Shown: piece after piece, positions 17,667 through 27,486 of the stretch | How positions within the stretch are numbered: position 1 is the stretch's first letter | How the letters are laid out: each line of letters begins with the position of its first letter | Source: JBBROS01 sp963792675 | Lineage (GTDB): Bacteria > Pseudomonadota > Alphaproteobacteria > Acetobacterales > Acetobacteraceae | Assembly: GCA_963792675.1 (NCBI GenBank) | Contig: CAWBWT010000002.1 | Location: forward strand, 2,046,001-2,110,000 | DNA length: 64,000 bases | Direction of reading: 5' to 3' | Translations under genes and position numbers: made by a program | The notes under the pieces: generated by a model | Database searches by the model: none | What the model saw: only the letters and a program-made list of their open reading frames with translations | Told to the model about the DNA's origin: nothing

Positions 17667-17742
17667 GGTTCCTCCCCTCCCGGGTGCGGGCCCGTTGCCC
17701 GGGTCCGTCATGGGGGGATGCTCGGCCAAGGACGGCGCCGGC

Positions 17743-17770
17743 GCAAACGATCGCTTTGCACCCTAAGGTG
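17743..17770. promoter_or_regulatory. Candidate LysR-type operator in the SDR/LysR divergent region
   Basis: The 125-bp space between the divergent SDR and lysR genes holds two nested dyads. One is GCAAA at 17743-17747 with TTTGC at 17755-17759. The other is CACC at 17759-17762 with GGTG at 17767-17770. LysR regulators usually bind such interrupted dyads in the shared promoter. The match is suggestive only. Confidence 0.35.
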
Positions 17771-17791
17771 ACTCCGGTTCATCATCGGCCG

Positions 17792-18664
17792 GTGCACCTG
17801 CCTCTGCCTGCGCTCCGGGCCTTCGAGGCCGCCGCGCGCCACCGGTCGTTCCGCCGCGCGGCGGAGGAGATCCATGTCACGCCGTCGGCGGTCAGCCACG
17901 CCATCCGCCGGCTCGAAGCCGGGCTGCGCACGCCGTTGTTCACCCGTGCCGGGCCAAATGTGACGCTGACGCCGGCCGGCGAGACGCTGCGCCGCCATGT
18001 CGAGCGGGGCTTTGCCGAGCTGGCCCGCGGCATGGGCGCGGTCGCCAGCACCGGGCCGCAACTGCTGCGGCTGCACAGCGCGCTGAGCTTCGCGACGCAG
18101 TGGCTAACCCCACGTCTGCCGGCGTTCCTGGCGCGGCACCCTGGCCTGCAGATCCAGCTCGCGACCGGCACCGACTTCGCGCGCTTCAACGCGGACCAGT
18201 TCGACGCGGACATCATCTACGGCCTGCCGCGCCAGGCCGGATTGACGGTGGTGCCGCTCGGCGAGGAGGTGGTGACGCCGCTCTGCGCTCCGGCGTTGGC
18301 GGCGCGCATCCAGGTGCCGGCCGACCTGCTGCTGATGCCGCTGATCGAAAGCGACAACAAGATGATCCGCTGGACCGACTGGTTCGGTTTGAACGGCGTG
18401 CTGGCGCCGCCGGCGGGCAGCACTCGGTTCGACCGCAGCTTCCTCGCGGTCGCGATGGCCGTGGACGGGCAGGGGGTCGCGCTCGAAAGCACTCGGCTGG
18501 CCGAGCGCGAAATCGCCGACAGACGGCTGGTGGCGCCGCTATCCGGACGCGCCGAGGATTGCCGCTATGTCGGCCACCGCCTGGTGTTCCTGCCGGCGGC
18601 GGGACGGCACGGCGCGCTGCGGCTGTTCGTGGATTGGATCACCGCCGAGCTGGGACTGACGTAG
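17792..18664 (+). CDS. LysR-family transcriptional regulator (GcvA-like)
   Basis: The 290-residue product starts at a GTG (17792), giving VHLPLPALRAFEAAARHRSF. The winged helix-turn-helix follows (AAEEIHVTPSAVSHAIRRLE), then an effector-binding domain beginning about residue 90. The N-terminus and the LFTRAGPNVTLTPAGE wing match the GcvA subgroup. It is transcribed away from the SDR/transketolase/TRAP operon, so by the usual LysR arrangement it probably controls that operon with the imported compound or an intermediate as inducer. An earlier in-frame GTG at 17768 is an alternative start. Confidence 0.9.
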   Translation: MHLPLPALRAFEAAARHRSFRRAAEEIHVTPSAVSHAIRRLEAGLRTPLFTRAGPNVTLTPAGETLRRHVERGFAELARGMGAVASTGPQLLRLHSALSFATQWLTPRLPAFLARHPGLQIQLATGTDFARFNADQFDADIIYGLPRQAGLTVVPLGEEVVTPLCAPALAARIQVPADLLLMPLIESDNKMIRWTDWFGLNGVLAPPAGSTRFDRSFLAVAMAVDGQGVALESTRLAEREIADRRLVAPLSGRAEDCRYVGHRLVFLPAAGRHGALRLFVDWITAELGLT

Positions 18665-18855
18665 CCGCTTCACGTTCCGCCACGGCAACATCACTGGAAA
18701 CGGCACCCGGCGGGGAAACCGGAACCGCCTCCCGCATGTTCTTGCCATGCGCCGGCGGGGGGGCACCGTTCGCTCGCGCGCAACTCGATCGATACCGACG
18801 TGCCGTTCGTCGTCCGCGAACGCTCGACCCATTCCTGTGCCAGAGGTGTTCGCCG

Positions 18856-21012
18856 ATGTCCGAGATCATGAAGAGAAGCCGGGTCCGTGAAGGCCAACCC
18901 TCGCCGCGCGGCGCGACCTGGAACGGCTTGGGCGTCAACTTCGCCCTGTTCTCGGCCAACGCCACCAAAGTCGAGCTCTGCCTGTTCGACGACCGCGGCG
19001 AGACCGAGCTGGAGCGGATCGAGCTGCCCGAGTATACCAACGAGATCTGGCACGGCTACCTGCCCGACGCCCGTCCGGGCACCATCTACGGTTACCGTGT
19101 GCACGGCCCGTACGAACCCGAAGCCGGGCATCGGTTCAACCCGAACAAGCTGCTGCTCGACCCCTACGCCAAGTCGGTCGTCGGCCAGATCGAATGGAAC
19201 CCGGCGCTGTTCGGCTACCAGATGGAGACCGGCGACGACCTGACCTTCGACGAGCGCGACAGCGCCAAGTACAACCTCAAGGCACGGGTGATCGACAGCG
19301 CGTTCTCCTGGGGCGACGACCGGCCGCCGCGGATCGGCTACGACCGCAGCGTGATCTACGAGATGCATGTGCGCGGTCTGACCGAGCTGCACCCGGATCT
19401 GCCGGAGAACCTGCGCGGCACCTTCCGTGGCCTGACCGATCCGGCCGTGATCAAGCATCTGAAGTCGATCGGCGTGACGGCGGTCGAGCTGCTGCCGATC
19501 CACACCTTCGTCAACGACGACTACCTGCTCGACAAGGGCCTGACGAATTACTGGGGCTATAACACGATCGGCTTCTTCTCGCCCGCGCGCCGTTACGGCA
19601 GCGTGCCCGACTTCGCCTTCGCCGAGTTCAAGGAAATGGTCGCCCGCCTGCACGAGGCCGGGCTCGAGGTGATCCTCGACGTCGTCTACAACCACACCGC
19701 CGAAGGCAACGAACGCGGCGCCACGCTGTCGTTTAAGGGCATCGACAATGCCAGCTACTACCGGCTGCTGCCGGATCAGCCGCGCTACTACATCAACGAC
19801 ACCGGCACCGGGAACACCGTCAACCTGAGCCATCCGCGGGTAATCCAGATGGTCACCGACAGCCTGCGCTATTGGGTGACGGACATGCATGTGGACGGGT
19901 TCCGCTTCGACCTCGGCACCATCCTGGCGCGCGAGCCCTACGGCTTCGACCAGCAGAGCGGCTTTTTGCGCGCTGTCGGGCAAGACCCGATCCTGAACCA
20001 GGTGAAGATGATCGCCGAGCCCTGGGATTGCGGCCCCGGCGGCTACCAGGTCGGTGGTTTCCCGCCGGGTTGGGCGGAGTGGAACGACAAGTACCGCGAC
20101 GACATCCGCGCCTTCTGGAAGGGCGATGACGCCAAGCTCGCCGACGTCGCGACCCGCATCACCGGCTCGGCCGACAAGTTCAATTGGGGCGGCCGGCGGC
20201 CGTGGTCGAGCGTCAACTTCCTGACCGCGCATGACGGTTTCACGCTGAACGACGTCGTCTCGTACAACGACAAGCACAACGAGGCGAACGGCGAGAACAA
20301 CAAGGACGGCACCGACAACAACTACAGCTGGAACCACGGCGCCGAGGGTCCGACCGACGACCCGGAGATCGTGGAACTGCGCGAGCGGCAAAAGCGCAAC
20401 ATGTTGACGACGCTGCTGCTGAGCCAAGGTCTGCCGATGATCGTGGCCGGGGATGAGTTCGGCCGCACCCAGAACGGCAACAACAACGCCTATTGCCAGG
20501 ACAACGACATCTCCTGGGTGAATTGGGATCTCGACGAGGCCGGGCAGTCGCTGCTGCGGTTCGTCGGCAAGCTAGCCAGTATCCGGCGCACCTTCCCGAT
20601 CCTGCGCCGCGAGCGTTTTCTGACCGGCACCTACAACGAGGAGCTGCAGATCCGCGAACTGACGTGGATCACCCCGGCCGGCGTTGAGATGACGGAGGAG
20701 AACTGGTCCGAGCCCGGTGCCAAGTGCCTGGGCTTGATCCTGGACGGGCGCGCGCAGCCCAGCGGCATCCGCAAGCGCGGTATCGACCGCACGCTGCTGC
20801 TGATCCTGAACGCGTACCACGACCTGCTCGGCTTCACCTTGCCGCAGGTGACCGGCGGCAAGGGTTGGGAGCTGCTGATCGACACCAACCAGCCCGGGCT
20901 CGAGGGGGAGCCGCGCTTCGACATCGGCAGCGAATACGGCGTGACCGGCCGCTCCGTGCTGCTGTTCGAGCTGGAGCCGGACGGGACCGTCGAGCTGCCG
21001 CCGGCGGAATGA
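18856..21012 (+). CDS. glgX: Glycogen debranching enzyme GlgX
   Basis: This 718-residue glycoside hydrolase family 13 protein removes alpha-1,6 branches from limit dextrins. An N-terminal CBM48-type domain (GVNFALFSANATKVELCLFD) precedes the TIM barrel. Conserved regions are VILDVVYNHT (residues 273-281), GFRFDL with the nucleophile Asp352, MIAEPWD with the acid/base Glu388, and FLTAHDGFTLND. The ATG at 18856 follows an AGAGG-like site; the frame is open further upstream but that part is not homologous to GlgX. A CBS-domain gene overlaps its stop (ATGA). No other glycogen gene is in view. Confidence 0.96.
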   Translation: MSEIMKRSRVREGQPSPRGATWNGLGVNFALFSANATKVELCLFDDRGETELERIELPEYTNEIWHGYLPDARPGTIYGYRVHGPYEPEAGHRFNPNKLLLDPYAKSVVGQIEWNPALFGYQMETGDDLTFDERDSAKYNLKARVIDSAFSWGDDRPPRIGYDRSVIYEMHVRGLTELHPDLPENLRGTFRGLTDPAVIKHLKSIGVTAVELLPIHTFVNDDYLLDKGLTNYWGYNTIGFFSPARRYGSVPDFAFAEFKEMVARLHEAGLEVILDVVYNHTAEGNERGATLSFKGIDNASYYRLLPDQPRYYINDTGTGNTVNLSHPRVIQMVTDSLRYWVTDMHVDGFRFDLGTILAREPYGFDQQSGFLRAVGQDPILNQVKMIAEPWDCGPGGYQVGGFPPGWAEWNDKYRDDIRAFWKGDDAKLADVATRITGSADKFNWGGRRPWSSVNFLTAHDGFTLNDVVSYNDKHNEANGENNKDGTDNNYSWNHGAEGPTDDPEIVELRERQKRNMLTTLLLSQGLPMIVAGDEFGRTQNGNNNAYCQDNDISWVNWDLDEAGQSLLRFVGKLASIRRTFPILRRERFLTGTYNEELQIRELTWITPAGVEMTEENWSEPGAKCLGLILDGRAQPSGIRKRGIDRTLLLILNAYHDLLGFTLPQVTGGKGWELLIDTNQPGLEGEPRFDIGSEYGVTGRSVLLFELEPDGTVELPPAE

Positions 21013-21431
21013 ACGTCGGCGATGTCATGAGCCGCGACGTCGAGTTCATCGGCGCCGCCGATACGGTGCAGGCCGCCGCCGAGCTGATGGGCGAGATCGA
21101 GGTAGGCGCCTTGCCGGTCGGCAGCGCTGCCCGGCTCGACGGCATCGTCACCGACCGCGACATCCTTTACCGCGTTGTCGCCCGCGGCTTGGATCCGGCC
21201 GCCACCACCGTGCGCGAGGTGTTGTCGCGTCCGGTGATCGCCTGCCGCGCCGATGACACGCTGCAGGCGGCGATGGACCTGATGGCGTCCAACCACATCC
21301 GGCGCCTGCCGGTGCAGGACGGTGCTGGCGCCGTGATCGGCTGGGTCACGCTGGCGGATATTTCGCGACGCATGTTGGTGGACGATGCGGCGCTGCAGGG
21401 CGCGTTGCGGGCGCTCACCGAGCCGGGTTAG
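21009..21431 (+). CDS. CBS-domain pair protein
   Basis: This 140-residue protein is made almost entirely of two CBS motifs. The first is VGDVMSRDVEFIGAADTVQA with LDGIVTDRDILYRVV, and the second is VREVLSRPVIACRADDTLQA with VIGWVTLADISRRM. Such stand-alone pairs bind adenine nucleotides or act as small regulators. The ATGA overlap with glgX suggests a link to carbohydrate or energy status, but the partner is unknown. The start used here is the ATG at 21009; longer readings of the frame overlap glgX and are not credible. Confidence 0.9.
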   Translation: MNVGDVMSRDVEFIGAADTVQAAAELMGEIEVGALPVGSAARLDGIVTDRDILYRVVARGLDPAATTVREVLSRPVIACRADDTLQAAMDLMASNHIRRLPVQDGAGAVIGWVTLADISRRMLVDDAALQGALRALTEPG

Positions 21432-21440
21432 CGCCGAGGC

Positions 21441-22081
21441 CTAGCGGCGCGGGTCTCGGCCCGTGCAACGGCGGCGCAAGCCTATCCCGGCCACAGCGGC
21501 AAGCAGCAGGCGGCGGAGGCCGGTTCCGGCACGACCGCAAACGGAGCTTGCGCCGGATCAACGGCCCCGTCCGTCAGAACCAGATTACGGAAGAAGGCGT
21601 TGCCGGGCGTGCCGCCGTCGGACGTGCCGTTGTAGTCTTCCAGCTTCAGTACGATCGGCGTTGCCGACGCGAAATCCAGCGCGACCTGAGTCCAGGTGCC
21701 GTTCTCCACGAGCGGCGTCGGCGTCGGGTAGTTGTCGCTGCCGGCCAGCCATACTTCCGGGCCGTTGAGGTAGTTGAACCCGACGAACCCGCCGCAGCCA
21801 TGTGCGCAATTGCCGAGATAGTCGAAGGACAGGTGGAAGTTGCCGGTCGATGAGCCCACCGCGGCAAGCTGGAACAAGTCGCCGCCGCCAATGGTGCGAG
21901 TGAAGTCGAGCGCCTTGCCGCTGCCGAGCGGGTCATTGACGATCTGGCCGCTGCTGCCGGCCGCCCACTGGCTCAGGGTCCCCTGGAAATCATCGCTGAA
22001 CAACGTCGTAGCCGAGGCCGAGCCGAAACCCACCGTGGTCATAATCAGGCCGGCAGCCAACAAGCGCGGTATGTTCTGCAT
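21441..22081 (-). CDS. PEP-CTERM sorting-domain protein (frameshifted C-terminus)
   Basis: A secreted protein of about 210 residues with a signal peptide (MQNIPRLLAAGLIMTTVGFG...SASA) and a beta-rich body starting LFSDDFQGTLSQWAAG. In the called frame it ends at 21482 with VVPEPASAACCLPLWPG. One frame over, the same DNA reads RLLLAAVAGIGLRRRCTGR and stops at 21441. Together these form VPEPAS, a hydrophobic helix and an Arg cluster, which is a textbook PEP-CTERM signal recognised by exosortase. A one-base indel near 21517 therefore hides the sorting signal. The function of the body, possibly surface or matrix, is unknown. Confidence 0.8.
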
Positions 22082-22221
22082 GGCGTGTCCCTCAAATACA
22101 GTCCGGCCCACGTCACTGACAGGAATAGCTTTGGCGCAGCAAGTCCTCCCAATGTTACCAAATGTCAGCAATTATCGAATGCGTGTCCTCGGTTCTGCCC
22201 GTTTGGCATGAAGACCGTCGG

Positions 22222-22833
22222 TCAGCGGCGGTAGCGTCGGTTCGCGCTCCGCACCACCGTCGTCGGCAGCGCCAGCTTGGCGGCAACGAAGTCCAGGAAG
22301 TGCATGCTGGCCGGATCGCGTGCGTCCAGCGCGACCAGCGCCGCCACGTACGCGTAGGCGGCGAGCCGATCGGCAGCGACTGCGGCCAGCACGCGGCTCA
22401 AGGCCGGCGGGTCGGCGAGCGCGCGGTCGAAGGCAGCCAAGGCGTCGGCGTCGGCGCCGGCCTGCGTGAACCAAGCGCGCGCGGCGGCGGCGTTTCCCGT
22501 CCCGCCGCCGGCCAGTGCCGCGACGGCCATCATCTCTGCCAGCACCACAGCATGGTTGGTCGGGATCGCGCGCAAGTTGACCGTCAGCGGAAACAATGTC
22601 TGGTGCCGGTTCTGCAGCCAGGCGTGCAGCACCTTCTGCGCGAGCACCTCGAGCACGACGTCGCTCGCCCCGCCGAGCGCCCGATCACGCCGGCTGCGCG
22701 CCGGAGCGGCGGGCTCGGTCGCCGCCGACAGCGTGGCCGGCGCGAAGCCGGTCACAGGCGCTTCCAGCACCGCCGATGCGCCGTCCCGCTGCGTGCGCCC
22801 GCCGAACCAGCGCTCCAGCAGCGACGCCGACAT
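22222..22833 (-). CDS. DUF533/TerB-like protein of unknown function
   Basis: This 203-residue protein starts MSASLLERWFGGR, has an Ala/Pro-rich linker, then an all-helical region with HAWLQNRHQTLFPL and NHAVVLAEMMAVAALAGGG. Its end, YVAALVALDARDPASMHFLD...AAKLALP, resembles the C-terminal helical repeat of DUF533 (YebE/TerB-like) proteins. Its ATG shares one base with the stop of the upstream response regulator (TGATG), so it is the third gene of the kinase-receiver operon. No catalytic residues are evident. Confidence 0.65.
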   Translation of the reverse strand: MSASLLERWFGGRTQRDGASAVLEAPVTGFAPATLSAATEPAAPARSRRDRALGGASDVVLEVLAQKVLHAWLQNRHQTLFPLTVNLRAIPTNHAVVLAEMMAVAALAGGGTGNAAAARAWFTQAGADADALAAFDRALADPPALSRVLAAVAADRLAAYAYVAALVALDARDPASMHFLDFVAAKLALPTTVVRSANRRYRR

Positions 22834-23219
22834 CAGGCGTTGCCCGGTGCGCCCGGCTTGCCGACCAGCGCCTCGATCTGTTCCAGCAGGCGGGAGAAAT
22901 CGACCGGCTTCGGATGGTAGTCGTCGCAGCCGGCGGCAATCGCCTTCTCGCGGTCGCCGGACATGGCGTGGGCGGTCAGCGCGATGATTGGCAGTTGCTT
23001 CGACCCGGCATCCGCCTTGATCCGCCCCGCCGCAGTCCAGCCGTCCATCACGGGCAGGTTCATGTCCAGCAGCACGACATCGGGCCGTTCCGCGAGCGCC
23101 TTGTCCACCCCCTGCTGCCCGTCCGTCGCCAGGATCACGTCGTGGCCGCGGCGCTTCAATCGGCGGGACAGGAAGTCCCAAATCTCCTCGTGATCCTCGA
23201 CCAGCAGGATGCGGCTCAT
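22833..23219 (-). CDS. Single-domain response regulator
   Basis: This is a stand-alone receiver of 128 residues: MSRILLVEDHEEIWDFLSRR, phospho-acceptor Asp52 in VVLLDMNLP, Thr in IIALTAHAM and Lys in YHPKPVDF. With no output domain it probably shuttles phosphate or binds a partner protein. It overlaps the hybrid histidine kinase gene (ATGA) and is followed by the DUF533-like gene. A near twin is encoded at 27487-27891, which suggests a recent duplication or two receivers fed by one kinase. Confidence 0.93.
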   Translation of the reverse strand: MSRILLVEDHEEIWDFLSRRLKRRGHDVILATDGQQGVDKALAERPDVVLLDMNLPVMDGWTAAGRIKADAGSKQLPIIALTAHAMSGDREKAIAAGCDDYHPKPVDFSRLLEQIEALVGKPGAPGNA

Positions 23220-25586
23220 GGCGTGTCTCCGGCGCCGGCCAGCGGCGCGCTTTCGGGTGGAACGATGGCGTTGAGGTCGCGCGCCAGGTCGGCCAGGCTG
23301 ATGCTGCCCTTGCGCACGATGCGGTCGGCCTGAGTGGCCAGCAGATCCTGCTCGGCCGCGGTCATATCCTTGGCGGTCAGCACGACCACCGGGACGGTCT
23401 GCCCGGCCGGGTCGGCGCGAAGCGCTTGCAGGAACTCGAACCCGTCCATGACGGGCATCATCAGGTCCAGCAGAATCAGCGCCGGCATCGCCGCCTGCGT
23501 CGCCGCCAGCGCTTCGGCGCCGTTCGCCGCTTCGGCGACCGTCCAGCCATCCTTGCCCAGCATCGACCGAAGCCGCTCGCGCGCGTCGCGGTCGTCGTCC
23601 ACGACCAGCACCTCGCCAGCGCCGGAGCGGACGCGCAACCGGGCGATAGCGCCCTTCAGCTTGTCCCAATGGATCGGCTTGACGAGGTAATCGGTGGCGC
23701 CCAGGGCATAGCCGAGGCTCTGCTCGTTGACGACCGAAGCCATGATGACCGAGGTCTGCGCGAGCGCCGGGTCGGAGCGGATGGCGTGCAGCACCGCCCA
23801 GCCGTTCATCTGCGGCATCTCCACGTCGAGCAGGACGGCGAGCGGGCGGAGCGCCCGGGCCTGCTCGAGGCCGCTCTTGCCGTCCGCCTCGCAATGCACC
23901 TCGAACCCTTCGCGGGTCAGGAAGCGGGTCAGCAGCTCGCGCGCCGAAGGGTCGTCGTCGACCACCAGCACGACATTGTTGCGCCTTGCCGAGAGGTGCC
24001 CGCGGGACGTCGCGAGCGGCTGCGCCACGTCTTCGGTGCCGTCCGGCAGCGTGGCCGGCAGCTCGATGGTGAAGGTGGTGCCGGCGCCGGGAACGCTCTC
24101 CACCCGGACCTCGCCGCCCAGCTTGCGGCAGAACGCCCGGGTGATGGCGAGGCCGAGCCCGGTGCCGCCGAACTGCCGGGTGGTGCTTTCGTCGGCCTGG
24201 GAGAAGCGGGTGAACAAGCGCCCGAGCTGCTCCTCGGTCATGCCGATGCCGGTATCGCGCACGCCGAACACCAGCCAGTCCCGGCCGTCGCGGTGTTCCC
24301 GGCGGGCCAGCAGCACGATCTCGCCGTCCTCGGTGAACTTGGCCGCGTTGCCCAGCAGGTTCAGCAGGCATTGCCGGATCTTGAGGTCGTCGGAGACCAT
24401 CTCCCCCAGCTCGCCCTCGACCCGGCGTGACAGGCGGTTGCGCTTGCGACCGGCCAAGGGTTCGGCCGAGGCCATCACCTCGTCCAGCATCGCGTCCACC
24501 GCGAACCGCTCGCGCGACACCGTCATCCGCCCGGCCTCGATCTTGGACAGGTCAAGCACGTCGTTGATCAAGCCGAGCAGGTGGCGGGCGCTCGAACTCG
24601 ATCTTGCCGAGGTCACGCAGCAGGTGGGCGTGGCCGAGATCCTCGACCTCCTCGGCCAGCATCTCGCTGTAGCCGATCACCGCCGAAAGCGGTGTGCGCA
24701 GCTCGTGGCTCATGTTGGCGATGAACTGGCTTTTCGCGCGGTTGGCCGCCTCGGCCACGTCGCGCGCCGCCGCGACTGCCTCGACCGCCGCCTTGCGAGC
24801 GGTGATGTCGGTGTGCACGCCGACCCATTCCAGCACCGCACCGGTCCCGTCGATCACCGGAACCGCCGACACATCCATGTCGCGGTACTCGCCGTCGCGC
24901 CGGCACAACCGGTGCTCGACCTGGTAGCGGGTCGCCGACGCCACAGCCTCGCGCCAGACCTCGATGGTGCGCGCGCGGTCGTCGGGATGCACGGCGTCGA
25001 GCCAGCCGCTGCCTTCGAGCGCCGCCGCGCTCTGGCCGGTGAACCGGCTCCAGCCGTCCTGCGGCGGCTGTAGCTGGCCGTCGGACGAGGTCGACCAGAT
25101 GATGTCGGCCGCCGCGTCGATCAGGGTGCGGAACCGCGCCTCGCTCCGCCGCAACGCGTCCTCGGACTGGCGCTGCTCGGTGATGTCGGTGTTGGTGCCG
25201 AACCAGCGCACCACGTGGCCGTCGCCGTCCCGCTGCGGCATCGCCCGGGACAGGAACCAGCGGAACACGCCATCGTGCCGGCGCAGCGGGAACACATCTT
25301 CCCAGGCGTCGCCGGCAGCAAGTGCCGCCTTGAACCGGGCGGTCACCGGCTCGAGGTGGTCGGCGTGATGCACGAGCCGCCAACCCCAGCCGGCCATCTG
25401 TTCGAACGTGGTCCCGGTGTAGTCGTACCAGCGCCGGTTATACCAAAAAATGTAGCCGCTGCCGTCGGCAATCCAGGCAAGTTGCGGAATGGCGTCGGCG
25501 AGCATCTGGAAGTCTTCGCCCGAGGCGACCGGCGCCGGTTGCGCCGACGATCGGTCGCCAGCAGCCTGCTCGAGCGTATTCGTCAT
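23216..25586 (-). CDS. Hybrid sensor histidine kinase, PAS-PAS-HisKA-HATPase-REC-REC (one frameshift)
   Basis: The gene reads from ATG 25586 through two PAS domains (residues about 20-140 and 145-275) to the phospho-acceptor His294 in FIANMSHELRTPL. At about 24595 an extra base breaks the frame: DLGKIE continues as SSARHLLGLINDVLDLSKIE in the next frame. The second part contains the ATPase (NLLGNAAKFTEDG, DTGIGM, GGTGLGL) and two receiver domains (LLDVEMPQMNG and LLDLMMPVMDG). No membrane segment is visible, so it is a cytosolic hybrid kinase. Its stop overlaps the receiver gene. The break is probably a sequence error. Confidence 0.85.
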
Positions 25587-25714
25587 CCGGTGGCGGCCGT
25601 CTCGATTGTTGAGTTGGTGCAACGCAGCAGCGGCTGAATGGCTGCATGCCGGAACCCGTGCGGCGGCGCATTGTTCTTAGCAGGCGTTTATGGCCGTGCG
25701 CAGGGAATCAGGGC

Positions 25715-27475
25715 ATGACACTCGACCAAGCCCTCGCGTTCGGGTTGATCGCGGCGACCATCGGCTGCTTCATCTGGGGCCGGCTGCCCTACGACTTGGT
25801 GGCCTTGGCCGCCTTGACCGTGGGCGTGCTGATCGGCGTGGTGCCGGCCGCCAAGGCGTTCGAAGGGTTCTCGGACGAGGTGGTCATCATCATCGCCGCC
25901 GCCCTCGTCGTCAGCGCCGCCATCGCCCGCTCCGGCGTCGTGGAGGCGGCGATGCGGCCGATCACCCCGCATTTGCGAACGACGGCGGTTCAGGTCCCGG
26001 TTCTGGTCGGCTGCGTGGTGCTGCTGTCGATGGTGACCAAAAACGTCGGCGCGCTGGCGATCTTCATGCCGGTCGCGCTGCAATTGGCCCGGCGCACCAA
26101 GACGTCGCCCTCGAGCCTGCTGATGCCGATGGCGTTCGCTTCCATGCTGGGCGGCCTCGTGACGCTGGTCGGCACCTCCCCCAACATCCTGGTGGCGAAG
26201 GTGCGCGCCGACACGCTCGGACAGCCTTTCTCCATGTTCGCTTATACGCCGGTCGGGCTGTCGATCGCGGTGGTCGGCTTCTTGTTCCTGACTGTCGGGT
26301 GGCGGCTGCTGCCGCGTGGCCGCCGGGCCGCCTCGTCGATGGAGGCGGCGTTCAATCTCGAGGATTACACCGCCGAAGCGCGGATCACGCGCGATTCGCC
26401 GCTGGCCGGCAGCACCATCGCCGAGCTCGAGGCGATGGCTGAGGGCGACGTGCGGGTGGCCCTGGTCGTGCGCGAGCGGTTCCGCCGCTACCCGGCCCAT
26501 CCCGGCTTCGCGTTGCGCGGCGACGACGTGCTGCTGCTGCGCGGCGAGCCGACCGACCTCGAACGGCTGGTGGCGCGGGCGCGGCTCGAGCTGTCGGGCG
26601 GCGGCGGCGAGGGCGCCAACGTCGTCGAGGGTGTCGTGACCGCCGACAGCCCGCTGGTCGGCCGCACGCTGGCGAACGCCAAGCTCGAGCAGCGCTTCGA
26701 TGCCGGCGTGCTCGCCGTCAGCCGCAGCGGCCAGCGCATCGCCCAGCGCCTGTCCAGCGTCCGGCTGCGCGCCGGCGACGTGATGGTCGTGCGCGGCGCG
26801 TCGGCGCGGCTGCCGGACATGCTCGGTGAGCTGCATATCCTGCCGCTGGCCGAACGCAGCATCACGCTCGGCCGCAACGACCGCAGCTTCCTGCCGGCGT
26901 TCGTGCTGGGAGTGGCGATGCTGCTGGTGGCGCTGAAGCTCGTGCCGGTGGCGATCGCCTTCTTTGCCGCGGCGGTGATCCTGCTGCTGCTGCGGGTGAT
27001 GACGATGCACGAGGCGTACGAGACGGTGGAGTGGCACGTGCTGATCCTGCTCGGCGCGTTGATCCCGATCAGCCATGCGGTGCGCGATACCGGCGGCACC
27101 AACCTCATCGCCGGCTGGATGCTGGACGTCGTGCACGGGGTGCCGGGCGCCGGCGCCTTGGCGATGGTCCTGGTGCTGACGATGATCGTCACGCCGTTCC
27201 TGCATAATGCGCCGACCGTGCTGATCATGGGGCCGATCGCCGCCAGCCTCGCGACCAAGCTTGGGCTGAGCGTCGACACGTTTTTGATGGCGGTGGCGCT
27301 GGGCGCCGGCTGCGATTTCCTGACGCCGATCGGGCATCAGTGCAACACGCTGGTGATGGGTCCCGGCGGCTACCGGTTCGGCGACTACGCCAGGCTCGGC
27401 GCGCCGCTGTCGCTGGCGGTGGTGATTGCCGGGCTGCCGCTGCTGATGCTGTTCTGGCCGCTCGGTGGCCGCTGA
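25715..27475 (+). CDS. SLC13/DASS-type permease with two TrkA-C (RCK_C) domains
   Basis: This 586-residue membrane protein has N- and C-terminal hydrophobic halves around a cytosolic middle (about residues 210-390). The middle has two TrkA-C-like modules: TRDSPLAGSTIAELEAMAEG with ALRGDDVLLLRGEP, and VVTADSPLVGRTLANAKLEQ with RLRAGDVMVVRG. The membrane parts carry LVGTSPNILVAKVRADTLG and VTPFLHNAPTVLIMGPIAAS, typical of the SLC13/CitT-ArsB superfamily. The solute (dicarboxylate, sulfate or other anion) is unknown. I begin at MTLDQALAFG. It lies between the two receiver genes. Confidence 0.88.
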   Translation: MTLDQALAFGLIAATIGCFIWGRLPYDLVALAALTVGVLIGVVPAAKAFEGFSDEVVIIIAAALVVSAAIARSGVVEAAMRPITPHLRTTAVQVPVLVGCVVLLSMVTKNVGALAIFMPVALQLARRTKTSPSSLLMPMAFASMLGGLVTLVGTSPNILVAKVRADTLGQPFSMFAYTPVGLSIAVVGFLFLTVGWRLLPRGRRAASSMEAAFNLEDYTAEARITRDSPLAGSTIAELEAMAEGDVRVALVVRERFRRYPAHPGFALRGDDVLLLRGEPTDLERLVARARLELSGGGGEGANVVEGVVTADSPLVGRTLANAKLEQRFDAGVLAVSRSGQRIAQRLSSVRLRAGDVMVVRGASARLPDMLGELHILPLAERSITLGRNDRSFLPAFVLGVAMLLVALKLVPVAIAFFAAAVILLLLRVMTMHEAYETVEWHVLILLGALIPISHAVRDTGGTNLIAGWMLDVVHGVPGAGALAMVLVLTMIVTPFLHNAPTVLIMGPIAASLATKLGLSVDTFLMAVALGAGCDFLTPIGHQCNTLVMGPGGYRFGDYARLGAPLSLAVVIAGLPLLMLFWPLGGR

Positions 27476-27486
27476 CGGAGCTGCCG

